From Lachnospiraceae bacterium (lineage in GTDB: Bacteria; Bacillota; Clostridia; Lachnospirales; Lachnospiraceae), in the NCBI GenBank assembly GCA_016282435.1, contig JAEEKN010000164.1:1-34156 (forward strand): a DNA stretch of 34,156 nucleotides. Reading direction: 5' to 3'. Both the position numbers and the translations under genes were made by a program. Below are positions 8,773 to 17,948 of this stretch, in pieces. How positions within the stretch are numbered: position 1 is the first letter of the stretch; every line of letters starts with the position of its first letter. The notes beneath the pieces were generated by a model. The model worked only from the letters and a program-made list of their open reading frames with translations, searched no databases and had not been told where the DNA came from.

Positions 8773-9560
8773 AATATTCATTACTTATTTCAGGTACCGG
8801 CGGACAGGGTGTTATGTCTGCAGGTGCTTCTTTGGCGGCTACTGCGGCAGCATTTGGATTTTCCACATTCGTTCCGTGGTACGGAGCTGCTCAGCGTGGC
8901 GGTATAGCAAAATGCACTGTTGTAATATCCGATAAGCCTATTCTTTCACCTCTTCCCGGAAAGTGCATGGGTATGATCGCCATGAGCGACGACGCATGCC
9001 AGAAGGGTCTTCAGGAGCTGGTACCCGATGGACTTGTCATCAGGAATTCGAGCAGGGCAAAGAGCAAGATCAGAAGCGGCGGAATATATCTTCTGGACGT
9101 TCCCGCAGATGACATGGCTAAAGAGATCGGTGATGTCAGAATGGCGAATATGATCCTGATCGGAGCGCTTTTAGGATTTACAAAGATGCTTCCAAAAGAG
9201 ATGGTACTGGCAGGACTCACCAAAAAGCTTGCAGGCAAGGGTGAACTTGTGGTACTTGCGAACCAGAAAGCATTGGAGGCAGGTTTTGAGTGGGGTGCTG
9301 ATAAAACACACCTTAAAAAGCTTGAGGCAAAGGAAAATAAGAACTCAAAATACAGCATCGAAAAGACTACTGTAGGTGAGATCCTGGATACTCCCGAACT
9401 TCGTGCCATAGTAGAGAAGATGTTCCCTCAGGTTCTGAACCATCCTCTGCTTGAAACCGGCAGAACATTTAAGTTTATAGATGCGGTTCCTTATATGAAG
9501 GATATGTTAAAACCTGAAGATCTTGACAACTTTAGTGATGCACTTGAGGAGATTGAGTGA
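8769..9560 (+). CDS. 2-oxoacid:ferredoxin oxidoreductase gamma subunit
   Basis: ATG at 8769 in an ATGA overlap with the beta gene; MKYSLLISGTGGQGVMSAG...FVPWYGAAQRGGIAKCTVVISD. Confidence 0.8.
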   Translation: MKYSLLISGTGGQGVMSAGASLAATAAAFGFSTFVPWYGAAQRGGIAKCTVVISDKPILSPLPGKCMGMIAMSDDACQKGLQELVPDGLVIRNSSRAKSKIRSGGIYLLDVPADDMAKEIGDVRMANMILIGALLGFTKMLPKEMVLAGLTKKLAGKGELVVLANQKALEAGFEWGADKTHLKKLEAKENKNSKYSIEKTTVGEILDTPELRAIVEKMFPQVLNHPLLETGRTFKFIDAVPYMKDMLKPEDLDNFSDALEEIE

Positions 9561-9640
9561 TCGGATATATGATTATCCCGTGACATCCCAAGAATTGTCT
9601 ATAATAAAAGGAGACAGCCGGAGTTTGGCTGTGAAAACAC

Positions 9641-11392
9641 ATGATAAGCTTTAGAAAGAAAGAAGATACCCGTGATATTTTTGAAAAACTATATAATACT
9701 GATTCAAACAGCGCGGGTACTATACTGAATTATTATGAGGGTACTATCTGCGACGCCCTGTTCAGGGCCGCAGATATTTATCCCGGTTATATAGCATACG
9801 AGTTTTTGGGAAGAAAAGTAAGCTACAAGAACATGAGGAAGCAGGTTGAGCTATGTGCCAAGGCACTTAAAAGTTCTGGCCTTCAGCCGGGAGAAAGCGT
9901 AACTATAGCGCTCCCGAACTGTCCTCAGGCACTGTGTCTGTTCTATGCGGTAAACCTCGCAGGCGGTGTAGCCAGTATGATCCATCCCTTATCCTCCGAG
10001 ATGGAGATAGAGTATTACTTAAAGACCTCCAGGTCTGTTATGGTAGTGACTCTGGATCAGCTCTTTGGCAAGTTCAAGAATATACTTGACAAGACAGAAG
10101 TAAGGCTCACCATCATCACAGGTATCCAGGACGGACTTGCATTCCCGAAGAATGTCGCATACAAAATGACAGCCGGAAGAAAAACAGAAAAGGTTGAAGA
10201 AACAGATTGTATTTTCCGCTGGCAGACATTTATGCAGCTCGGCAAAGATTATGAAGGACCTTACGCAGAAAGCCGTCTGGCACAAGATCCTGCGGTTATC
10301 CTGTTCTCGGGCGGAACTACCGGAACCACCAAAGGAGTTGTGCTGACCAATTACAACTTCAACGCCCAGGCCATCATGATAAAGGCTACGGTACCGGTCC
10401 TTTCACCCGGAGACAAATTTATAGCCGCTATGCCTATGTTCCACGGGTTCGGACTTGGAATCTGCATCCACTGCATGCTTTATGCAGGTGCCTGCAGCAT
10501 ACTGATACCCAGGTTTACGGCAAAGAGCTATGTGAAGCTGATATCCGAATCGAAGTGCTCGTATTTCGCAGGTGTGCCTACATTGTTTGAAGCAATACTC
10601 AGGGTTCCTCCGATCCATGGCCTTGATTTTTCAAATCTGAAAGGTATTTTCTCGGGTGGAGACAGTCTTTCGCCCGAACTTAAGGACAGATTTGATAAAT
10701 TCCTGGCAGATCATAATTCACCCGTACAGGTTCGTGAAGGTTACGGTGCGACGGAGACTCTGTCAGCATGCTGCCTGTCACCCAAGGAGGGTGCTAAGCG
10801 CGGAAGCATAGGTATTCCTTTCGCCGATATGGAGTTCAGAATCGTTGACCATGATACGGGCAAAGAGCTTCCTGTCGGAGAAACCGGAGAGATTATCATC
10901 AGCGGTCCTTTGATCATGAAGGAATATATCGGCAATCCCGAAGAAACAGCACAGACCTTAAGGGAGGACAAAAACGGAACCAGGTGGCTCTATACCGGAG
11001 ACCTTGGCATGATAGACGAAGACGGTTTTGTATTCTTTAAGGGAAGAGCAAAACGTATGATAATTGCTTCGGGATATAATGTTTATCCCAATCAGGTTGA
11101 GGCTGTTCTTGAGGAACATCCGAAGGTTGAGAAGTCCTGCGTTATCGGTGTGGCTGACAAATACAGGATGCAGAAGATCAAGGCTTTTGTGGTATTAAAG
11201 CAGAATGTTGAGCCGAATGAGGATACCAGAAAAGAACTCATGGAATACTGCAAGACCAAATTTGCTAAATATGCCAAACCAAATGAAATAGAATTTAGAG
11301 ACAGTCTTCCTACGACCAAAATCGGAAAAACCGATTTCAGAAAGCTGGAGGAAGAAGAGAAAATAGCCAGGGAAGCAAAGCAGGTAAGCTAA
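9641..11392 (+). CDS. Acyl-CoA synthetase / AMP-dependent ligase
   Basis: LFSGGTTGTTKGVVLTN P-loop, GYGATE motif, WLYTGDLGMIDEDGFVFFKGRAKRMI, C-terminal KIGKTDFRKL lysine motif. Confidence 0.85.
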   Translation: MISFRKKEDTRDIFEKLYNTDSNSAGTILNYYEGTICDALFRAADIYPGYIAYEFLGRKVSYKNMRKQVELCAKALKSSGLQPGESVTIALPNCPQALCLFYAVNLAGGVASMIHPLSSEMEIEYYLKTSRSVMVVTLDQLFGKFKNILDKTEVRLTIITGIQDGLAFPKNVAYKMTAGRKTEKVEETDCIFRWQTFMQLGKDYEGPYAESRLAQDPAVILFSGGTTGTTKGVVLTNYNFNAQAIMIKATVPVLSPGDKFIAAMPMFHGFGLGICIHCMLYAGACSILIPRFTAKSYVKLISESKCSYFAGVPTLFEAILRVPPIHGLDFSNLKGIFSGGDSLSPELKDRFDKFLADHNSPVQVREGYGATETLSACCLSPKEGAKRGSIGIPFADMEFRIVDHDTGKELPVGETGEIIISGPLIMKEYIGNPEETAQTLREDKNGTRWLYTGDLGMIDEDGFVFFKGRAKRMIIASGYNVYPNQVEAVLEEHPKVEKSCVIGVADKYRMQKIKAFVVLKQNVEPNEDTRKELMEYCKTKFAKYAKPNEIEFRDSLPTTKIGKTDFRKLEEEEKIAREAKQVS

Positions 11393-11423
11393 AAAAGTAT
11401 TAGTCTACCGGGAGGACAAAGCA

Positions 11424-12281
11424 ATGCTTGTTGACAGCGGTCTGGTATTGGAGGGAGGCGGAACCAGAGCCCTCTTTTCAGCCGGTATTTTAGATCGTTT
11501 AATAGAAAATAAAATATATTTTAAAAATGTCTATTCAGTATCAGCCAGTGCATATGTGGCCCTAAGCTATATATCAAAACAAAACGGCTGGTCCAGAAAC
11601 GCACTGCTGAATACTGTAGGGATCAGAAAACTGTTCTCGTGGTGGAACTTTTTTACCAGGGGATCGGTATATAACACGAAGCTTATGTTTTACCGCATTC
11701 CCAATGAAATACTGCCCATAGATTTTGATGAGTTTTTCAATTCTGGACAGAGACTTACCATGAGTATGACTGATCTTAGAACGGGAGAACCGGTCTATAT
11801 AAATGATTACAAGGACAAGGACTATCTGATGGATATGTGCTGTGCTTCAAATTCATTTCCGGTCATCACCCGTACAAGATTTATCGACGGAAGACCCATG
11901 ACCGACGGAGGAATGGCCGATGCTATTCCGATAAGGCGTGCGGTATCCGACGGGATGAAAAAGAATCTGATAATACTTACGCAGCAGAGCCGGTACAGGA
12001 AAAAACTGAAGACCAGTAAACTGATCACCACCAGATATTTCTGGCATAGGAACTTTGTAAAAACCATGAGGGAAAGACCGTACAAATACAATTCGGATCT
12101 GGATTTTGTGGAAGAACTCGTGCTTCAGAAACAGGCACTGGCCTATTATCCCGAGATAAGTCTGCCCAAACTTATAACCCGTGATCCAGTGAAGCTTAAC
12201 GAACTTTATGAGCATGGTTATGAAATGGGCAAAAAAGTAGTGGAAGAAGTAAAAGATTTTTTTGAGATTAAGGGAGAATAA
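11424..12281 (+). CDS. Patatin-like phospholipase family protein
   Basis: GLVLEGGGTRALFSAGILD oxyanion motif, SVSASAYVALSY near the nucleophile region, DGGMADAIPIRRA catalytic DGG. Confidence 0.75.
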   Translation: MLVDSGLVLEGGGTRALFSAGILDRLIENKIYFKNVYSVSASAYVALSYISKQNGWSRNALLNTVGIRKLFSWWNFFTRGSVYNTKLMFYRIPNEILPIDFDEFFNSGQRLTMSMTDLRTGEPVYINDYKDKDYLMDMCCASNSFPVITRTRFIDGRPMTDGGMADAIPIRRAVSDGMKKNLIILTQQSRYRKKLKTSKLITTRYFWHRNFVKTMRERPYKYNSDLDFVEELVLQKQALAYYPEISLPKLITRDPVKLNELYEHGYEMGKKVVEEVKDFFEIKGE

Positions 12282-13595
12282 ATGATTACGAAGCTTTTGA
12301 TCACCCTGAAATACGGTGAGACTAAAGTGAAAATGTACCTGATCGGTGTGATAGTCCTACTGATCGCAGGTCTGGTCCTCCTCATTTCGGGAATATCCGG
12401 GAACTCTCTGATATTCCTGGGGACGGGAGCGGTTCTGCTGATCGCAGGACTTCTTGTTATGTTTTCGTTTTCATTTGTTGATATTAATGTGGACCTTGAA
12501 AATAAAAACAAGGAGCCGAAACCCAAGAAATCAAAAGACAAAAAGGATAAAGAAAAAGAAGAAAAAAACAGCGAGTTCGACAAGAAGGAAGACGAGAACA
12601 TGGATATAGATTTTTCCATGCTTGAGGAAGATCTGTCGGATCTGGCTATAGGTGTGGGAAGCACCTTGCCCGGAGTAGGTAACTCTTCGAAAGAAGAAAA
12701 GGCAAAGGATGAAAAGAAGGATGGTTCCAAGAATTCGGAATCGGATGATGATCTGGAAGCGATGCTGAGAGAACGTGAGAGTGATGAATCATACGGTCTC
12801 GATGAGATTATGGCATATGATACAGGCGATGATGACAGGCCTTCTGCGAGCAGAAAGGAAGATGTGTATGAGGTAAAAAAGCCCACTGCCAAACAGATAA
12901 AAGCCCGGAAGAAGATGCTGAAAGTCAGAAAAGACGACAGAAGATATACACCTGTTTTTATCGATTCATGGAAAGAAGCCAGAGTTCTCCATACCCCTGC
13001 GTTTATTCAGGAAAAAGGAAGAATATGCAATATTATCCTTGTTGAGGGCGCGCTAAGAACAGAACTTATGCCCATGGGAGATTTCCTAAAAGTTACCTAT
13101 CAGAAAAACGTTGAGGAAAAATTTGCGGAGAGTTATGAAGAGATAAGAAACGATCCGGATGTAAACGTGATATTCGGAGATCTCCTTCCCTCGCTTTATC
13201 AGGGTACCGAAAGAGGAACTACGGATGCAATGTTTAAGAATCTGTATATCATGGGCGGAAAGATTGCTATTACCCCGAGATCTCTCAGAAAGATGTTCAA
13301 CAAGTTTGACTTTGAATTTGAAGTATTTGATTCGCTGAATATTCACGGAAAATATTCGGATTACTTCAAAGAAGCTTATGAGAGCCGTATTTTCTGGACG
13401 GACAATGTCATATCCCAGAATGATTATCAGGACAGGATCAGAAGAACCCTGCAGGCCATGGTCGATGACAAGGAACTTAAGAATGAAGATTTCGACAAGG
13501 ATGTTGAGCTTATGGTCAGATACAACCTGATCACCAGGGAATATGCCGATTATTACAAAGCCAGGAAAACGGATAACATAAAGATAAAGATTTAA
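12282..13595 (+). CDS. Membrane-anchored protein of unknown function with charged linker and conserved C-terminal domain
   Basis: N-terminal TM helices (YLIGVIVLLIAGLVLLISG...LIFLGTGAVLLIAGLLVMFSF), long K/E/D/S-rich linker, globular C-terminus; begins right after the patatin stop codon. Confidence 0.65.
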   Translation: MITKLLITLKYGETKVKMYLIGVIVLLIAGLVLLISGISGNSLIFLGTGAVLLIAGLLVMFSFSFVDINVDLENKNKEPKPKKSKDKKDKEKEEKNSEFDKKEDENMDIDFSMLEEDLSDLAIGVGSTLPGVGNSSKEEKAKDEKKDGSKNSESDDDLEAMLRERESDESYGLDEIMAYDTGDDDRPSASRKEDVYEVKKPTAKQIKARKKMLKVRKDDRRYTPVFIDSWKEARVLHTPAFIQEKGRICNIILVEGALRTELMPMGDFLKVTYQKNVEEKFAESYEEIRNDPDVNVIFGDLLPSLYQGTERGTTDAMFKNLYIMGGKIAITPRSLRKMFNKFDFEFEVFDSLNIHGKYSDYFKEAYESRIFWTDNVISQNDYQDRIRRTLQAMVDDKELKNEDFDKDVELMVRYNLITREYADYYKARKTDNIKIKI

Positions 13596-13606
13596 GAGGG
13601 TTTACC

Positions 13607-14227
13607 ATGGAAACGATTCAGATAGGAAAAATATACCGGCATTTTAAGGGCGGAATATATCAGGTTCTATGTACTGCGACACATACAGAGACAAACGAGA
13701 AGCTGGTGATCTATCAGGCACTTTACGGTAGTTTTCAGGTGTTTGCAAGACCTGCCTCGCAGTTTACTGAGGAGGTACCGGATTCTAAAGAAAATGTTAC
13801 AAAGCAGCGCTATAGGTTCGAGGAAGTAAAGGATGTGGAAAGTGTAAATGTTTCTGCAGGGAACATAAATACGGTACCGTCATCCGGTGACAGCGGGAAG
13901 AAGGCCGAAGTGGAAGGGTCGGTTGATCATACCGGTAATGATATCGGAAGTGATATGGCTGAAGACACAACAGAAAGTACAGCAGAAGACAAAGACATGG
14001 CAGGAGTTCCGTCACCGGTTATCATGCAGTTCTTAGACGCCGGATCATCAAAAGAGAAACTCGATATCATAAAGGCAAACTACAGTAAGATTGATGAAAG
14101 AACCATAACAAATATAGAGGTCAGTCTTGATATCATATCATCAAGCGATGATATCGATCAAAGAATCGGTTATGTTTGTGATGTATTAAGTACACGTTCA
14201 AGATTTGAAGACAGCAGACTACGATAA
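13607..14227 (+). CDS. DUF1653-domain protein with C-terminal extension
   Basis: QIGKIYRHFKGGIYQVLCTATHTETNEKLVIYQALYGSFQVFARPASQFTEEV resembles DUF1653. Confidence 0.7.
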   Translation: METIQIGKIYRHFKGGIYQVLCTATHTETNEKLVIYQALYGSFQVFARPASQFTEEVPDSKENVTKQRYRFEEVKDVESVNVSAGNINTVPSSGDSGKKAEVEGSVDHTGNDIGSDMAEDTTESTAEDKDMAGVPSPVIMQFLDAGSSKEKLDIIKANYSKIDERTITNIEVSLDIISSSDDIDQRIGYVCDVLSTRSRFEDSRLR

Positions 14228-14261
14228 AAAATGCCTCGGATTTTCAAAATCCGGGGCATTT
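14228..14261. terminator. Bidirectional terminator between convergent genes
   Basis: AAATGCCtCGGATTTT-c-AAAATCCGgGGCATTT. Confidence 0.75.
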
Positions 14262-14285
14262 AATGTTAAATATATAACTTGCAGA

Positions 14286-14777
14286 TTATTTAATAAGAAG
14301 AGGCATGAACTGCATGAAAATTCCTATTGCTGTTATAAGAATTCCGGCAACAATACCTGTATTTCTTCCACCCTTTAATACTATATCGTAGAATTCATGA
14401 GGATCTGATGGATTTATAAATATGGTCACTACATCACCTTCATGAGGACGCCGCCAGTACATTCCAATTTTTTCGTATATGTCGTTGCTTGCTACGAACC
14501 TTTGCTCATTGAAGAAAAACTCATATGAGAAATTGTAACGTCTTCCGCCTTTGCCGCCGTATTTGGAATCTATCTCATAAATTCTGGCTTCTACAGGGAC
14601 GGTACAATTTTTTTTGATCAGGCTGTATTTATATGCCTTGGTATACAGCAGCCACCCTCCCATGATAATACATACAAGTCCCATGACTATGTAAAATCCG
14701 TTACCTGTGAAAAAACTGTTGGTACGATAAACGGTATAGGCCGGTACGTAATATGCAGGTGTTAGCATCTGAATCAT
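14286..14777 (-). CDS. DUF3592-like membrane protein
   Basis: TM segments at both ends; VPVEARIYEIDSKYGG...YEFFFNEQRFVASNDIY...GDVVTIFINPSDPHEFYD. Confidence 0.6.
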   Translation of the reverse strand: MIQMLTPAYYVPAYTVYRTNSFFTGNGFYIVMGLVCIIMGGWLLYTKAYKYSLIKKNCTVPVEARIYEIDSKYGGKGGRRYNFSYEFFFNEQRFVASNDIYEKIGMYWRRPHEGDVVTIFINPSDPHEFYDIVLKGGRNTGIVAGILITAIGIFMQFMPLLIK

Positions 14778-14780
14778 AAA

Positions 14781-15779
14781 TCATCTCTCCTTTTGGTGTA
14801 TGGGATCGTTATCCTCTGTTTCCTTTACAATATACACCGGACGTTGTTTTATTTCCAGATATATTCTGGCGAGATACTGTCCCATAATTCCTAAGAAAAG
14901 CAGAATTATACCACCGAGCAGAAGCATCATGAGGTAGAGGGTCGGAAAACCGGCTACGGGATCTCCGAATATTATGGTTTTTATAAAATGAAATATACCC
15001 AAAAAGAAGGATACCAGACAGAAGATGATCCCGAGCCATGAGCATATTTTCAAAGGTACTTCGGAAAAACTTAAAATAGCGTCAAATGAATACGAGAGTA
15101 GTTTTCCACCGGACCATTTTGATTCTCCTGCAGGGCGTTCTCCCGTTTCAAAAGGAAGCCATTTGGTATTGAATCCCACCCAGTTGAATATGCCCTTTGA
15201 AAAACGGTTGGTCTCAGGCATCGACAGTATGGCGTTTATCATGGGGCGGTTCATGAGGCGGAAATCTGTGGCTCCATTCTTTATGTTCAGCTTTGACAGC
15301 CTGTTCATCAGCCTGAAAAACACTGAAGAAAAATGTCTTCTGAAGAACCCTTCTTTTTTCCTGTCATCCCTGTACATGGCTACCGAATCGTAGGGCCCGC
15401 TGCCGGTCGTATCGGAGTCGGAATCGGGTGTAGTGAGAGTATTGTACATCAGGGGCAGCAGTTCGGGCGGGTGCTGAAGGTCGGCATCCATTAGCACGGC
15501 ATAATCTCCTTTTGTATTTTTTAAGCCTGCCAGGATCCCTGCTTCTTTTCCGAAGTTTTTGGAAAACGAAACATAGCGGATGCTTTCGTCTCGCGCGTGA
15601 AAATCCCTTAAAATCTCAAGGGTTTTGTCTGTCGAACCGTCATCCACAAACAGCAATTCCGTATTTAATTCATGTTTTTCCTTTAGTTCCTTCCTGACAG
15701 GTGTGACTGCCTCGACGAACAAAGGCAATACCTCCTGCTCATTAAAACACGGAACAATGATAGTCAGAAGCTTGTCCAT
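14781..15779 (-). CDS. GT2 family glycosyltransferase (DPM1/GtrB-like) with two C-terminal TM helices
   Basis: LTIIVPCFNEQEVLP...FVDDGSTDKTLEIL...AVLMDADLQHPPELLP...C-terminal TM pair. Confidence 0.85.
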   Translation of the reverse strand: MDKLLTIIVPCFNEQEVLPLFVEAVTPVRKELKEKHELNTELLFVDDGSTDKTLEILRDFHARDESIRYVSFSKNFGKEAGILAGLKNTKGDYAVLMDADLQHPPELLPLMYNTLTTPDSDSDTTGSGPYDSVAMYRDDRKKEGFFRRHFSSVFFRLMNRLSKLNIKNGATDFRLMNRPMINAILSMPETNRFSKGIFNWVGFNTKWLPFETGERPAGESKWSGGKLLSYSFDAILSFSEVPLKICSWLGIIFCLVSFFLGIFHFIKTIIFGDPVAGFPTLYLMMLLLGGIILLFLGIMGQYLARIYLEIKQRPVYIVKETEDNDPIHQKER

Positions 15780-15792
15780 ATTTCTCTCCGGG

Positions 15793-17742
15793 TTATGAAT
15801 CCAGTTTTTCCGACAGTTCTTCCCATTTTTCGAGAAGAGCCTCCAGCTCTTTGGAATTTTTCTCGTGTTCTGCGGATAATTCCATAAGCTTTGAAGGGCG
15901 GGTAGCTACGTCGGGTTGCTGCATTTCTTCATCTATTTCAGAATTTCTGGCTTCGAGCCTATTTATCTCTTCTTCACATTTCTTTAATTCATTTTCAATC
16001 TTCCTGGTTTCCGCCTGCTTTTTCTTGGCGTTTGCCCAGTCCTCTTTGGAACCCTTTGATGATGCGGCATCATCGGATGAGACCGAAGCGGATACACCCG
16101 AGACGGCCACCTGTTTTTCTTCATGGAGTTTCATCAGCGCATCACGTTTTTCCAGATAGTAGTCGTAGCTCCCTTCAAAGCACAGGAAACCGTTATTCCT
16201 TAGTTCCATTATCTTTGTGGCGGTTTTATTGATGAAATATCTGTCATGGGAAACGTAGACAACGGTTCCTTTGTATGAAGATACAGCCTGCTCGAGTATT
16301 TCCTTCGATATGATATCAAGGTGGTTCGTAGGCTCATCGAGAAATAGAAGGTTTGCATCGGAAAGCATAAGTTTTGCCAGTGATACACGTCCTTTTTCTC
16401 CACCGCTTAAGTCCCTTATCAGTTTAAATACATCATCACCTGTAAACAGGAAAGCAGCGAGCACGTTCCTTACCCTGGTGTTATCCATATCGGGGTATGT
16501 ATCCTGAATCTCTTCAAATACTGTCTTTTCAGGGTTCAGGACATGATGTTCCTGATCGTAATAACCTGTATAGACCTTGGCTCCGAGTTTGAACGTTCCT
16601 GCATCGGGTTCGAGGAGCCCATTCAGGATTTTCATCAGTGTGGTTTTGCCGGTTCCGTTCGCACCTATGATGGCTACCTTGTCACCTTTTTTAACCTCAA
16701 AATCCACATCACGGAAGAGTGTTACACCGTCAAAGCCTTTTGATAGTCCTCTTACCGTCAGCACATCATTACCGCTCTCGATATTCGGTTCGAGGCGTAT
16801 ATCCATCTCGGCGTTCAGTTCCTTGGGAAGCTCGATACGTTCCACTTTTGCAAGTTGTTTCTCCCTGCTTTCTGCACGCTTTATGGACTTTTCACGGTTA
16901 AATGATTTCAGCTTTTCTATTACCGCTTCCTGATGCTTGATATCACGCTGCTGATTCAGATACTGCTTGATCAGGGCATCGCGCATCATCTTTTTCTTCT
17001 TCGAAAATTCGGTATAATTTCCGTCATAGCTTATGGCGTGTGTGTTCTCTATTTCTACTACTTTAGACACTATTTTGTCCAGGAAATAACGGTCATGGGC
17101 TACCAGGATAACGGCTCCTTTGTATGAACCGAGGAAACCTTCGAGCCATCTTATGGCATCCATGTCGAGATGGTTGGTGGGCTCGTCGAGCATGATGATA
17201 TCCGGTTTAGACAGCAGCAGTTTCGCCAGGGCTACTCTGGTTTTCTGACCTCCCGAGAGAGTACCGACCGTTTTAGAAAACTCGTCTTCTTCAAATCCGA
17301 GACCTTTCAGCACGCCTGTCACTTCACTTTTTATGGCATACCCGTTTGCATCCTCGAATTCGGCATTCATACGTGAGTAACGGTTTAGTGCCTGTTCGAG
17401 TTCTTCACCTTTGAGATCTTTAAGGGTATGTTCAGTTCTTCTGATATTTTCTTCCAAAGCGAGGATATCCGCTTTTACTGACAGAACCTCGTCATAGATA
17501 TTGTTATCGTCCGTGAGATTCTGAGTCTGGGTAAGTATTCCTATGCTTGCGTCTTTTTGCAGGGAAACCGTGCCTGAGTCGGGGGCAAGTTCGCCGGTTA
17601 TGATTTTTAATAATGTCGATTTACCTGCGCCGTTTATTCCGACGATTGCGGCTTTCTGACCCGCTTCTATATGAAATGAAACCTCGGACAGTATCATGTC
17701 CGTTCCGAAGCTCTTTGTTATGTTGTTTACGGATAATATCAC
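15793..17742 (-). CDS. ABC-F family ATPase with C-terminal coiled coil
   Basis: Two ABC cassettes (GINGAGKST, LSGGQKTRVALAKLLLSKPDIIMLDEPTNHLD; GANGTGKTT, LSGGEKGRVSLAKLMLSDANLLFLDEPTNHLD), no TM domain. Confidence 0.9.
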   Translation of the reverse strand: MILSVNNITKSFGTDMILSEVSFHIEAGQKAAIVGINGAGKSTLLKIITGELAPDSGTVSLQKDASIGILTQTQNLTDDNNIYDEVLSVKADILALEENIRRTEHTLKDLKGEELEQALNRYSRMNAEFEDANGYAIKSEVTGVLKGLGFEEDEFSKTVGTLSGGQKTRVALAKLLLSKPDIIMLDEPTNHLDMDAIRWLEGFLGSYKGAVILVAHDRYFLDKIVSKVVEIENTHAISYDGNYTEFSKKKKMMRDALIKQYLNQQRDIKHQEAVIEKLKSFNREKSIKRAESREKQLAKVERIELPKELNAEMDIRLEPNIESGNDVLTVRGLSKGFDGVTLFRDVDFEVKKGDKVAIIGANGTGKTTLMKILNGLLEPDAGTFKLGAKVYTGYYDQEHHVLNPEKTVFEEIQDTYPDMDNTRVRNVLAAFLFTGDDVFKLIRDLSGGEKGRVSLAKLMLSDANLLFLDEPTNHLDIISKEILEQAVSSYKGTVVYVSHDRYFINKTATKIMELRNNGFLCFEGSYDYYLEKRDALMKLHEEKQVAVSGVSASVSSDDAASSKGSKEDWANAKKKQAETRKIENELKKCEEEINRLEARNSEIDEEMQQPDVATRPSKLMELSAEHEKNSKELEALLEKWEELSEKLDS

Positions 17743-17879
17743 TTTCTTTTTCCTCCGGGTTTAGTACTATATAATTATACCCATGAAATAAAAAAAATCA
17801 AGTTAAACTTAACAAGGCACGGATATGAAAAGTAAGCACGCGTCCTGCAATAAAGCGGACCGGCTATGTATAGTAACAT

Positions 17880-17908
17880 TTGACAAAAAAATAGTTTTGG
17901 GATAAAAT
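17880..17908 (+). promoter_or_regulatory. Promoter for the MutS-like operon
   Basis: TTGACA (17880-17885), 17-nt spacer, TAAAAT (17903-17908). Confidence 0.6.
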
Positions 17909-17948
17909 AAAATGATATGAAAAAATGCAATTTTAGAATGGAGATAAT

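Noticed and set aside
12218-12892. 224-aa minus-strand S/F-rich ORF
   Set aside because: Antisense to the K/E/D-rich linker of the 12282 gene; its composition is explained by that.
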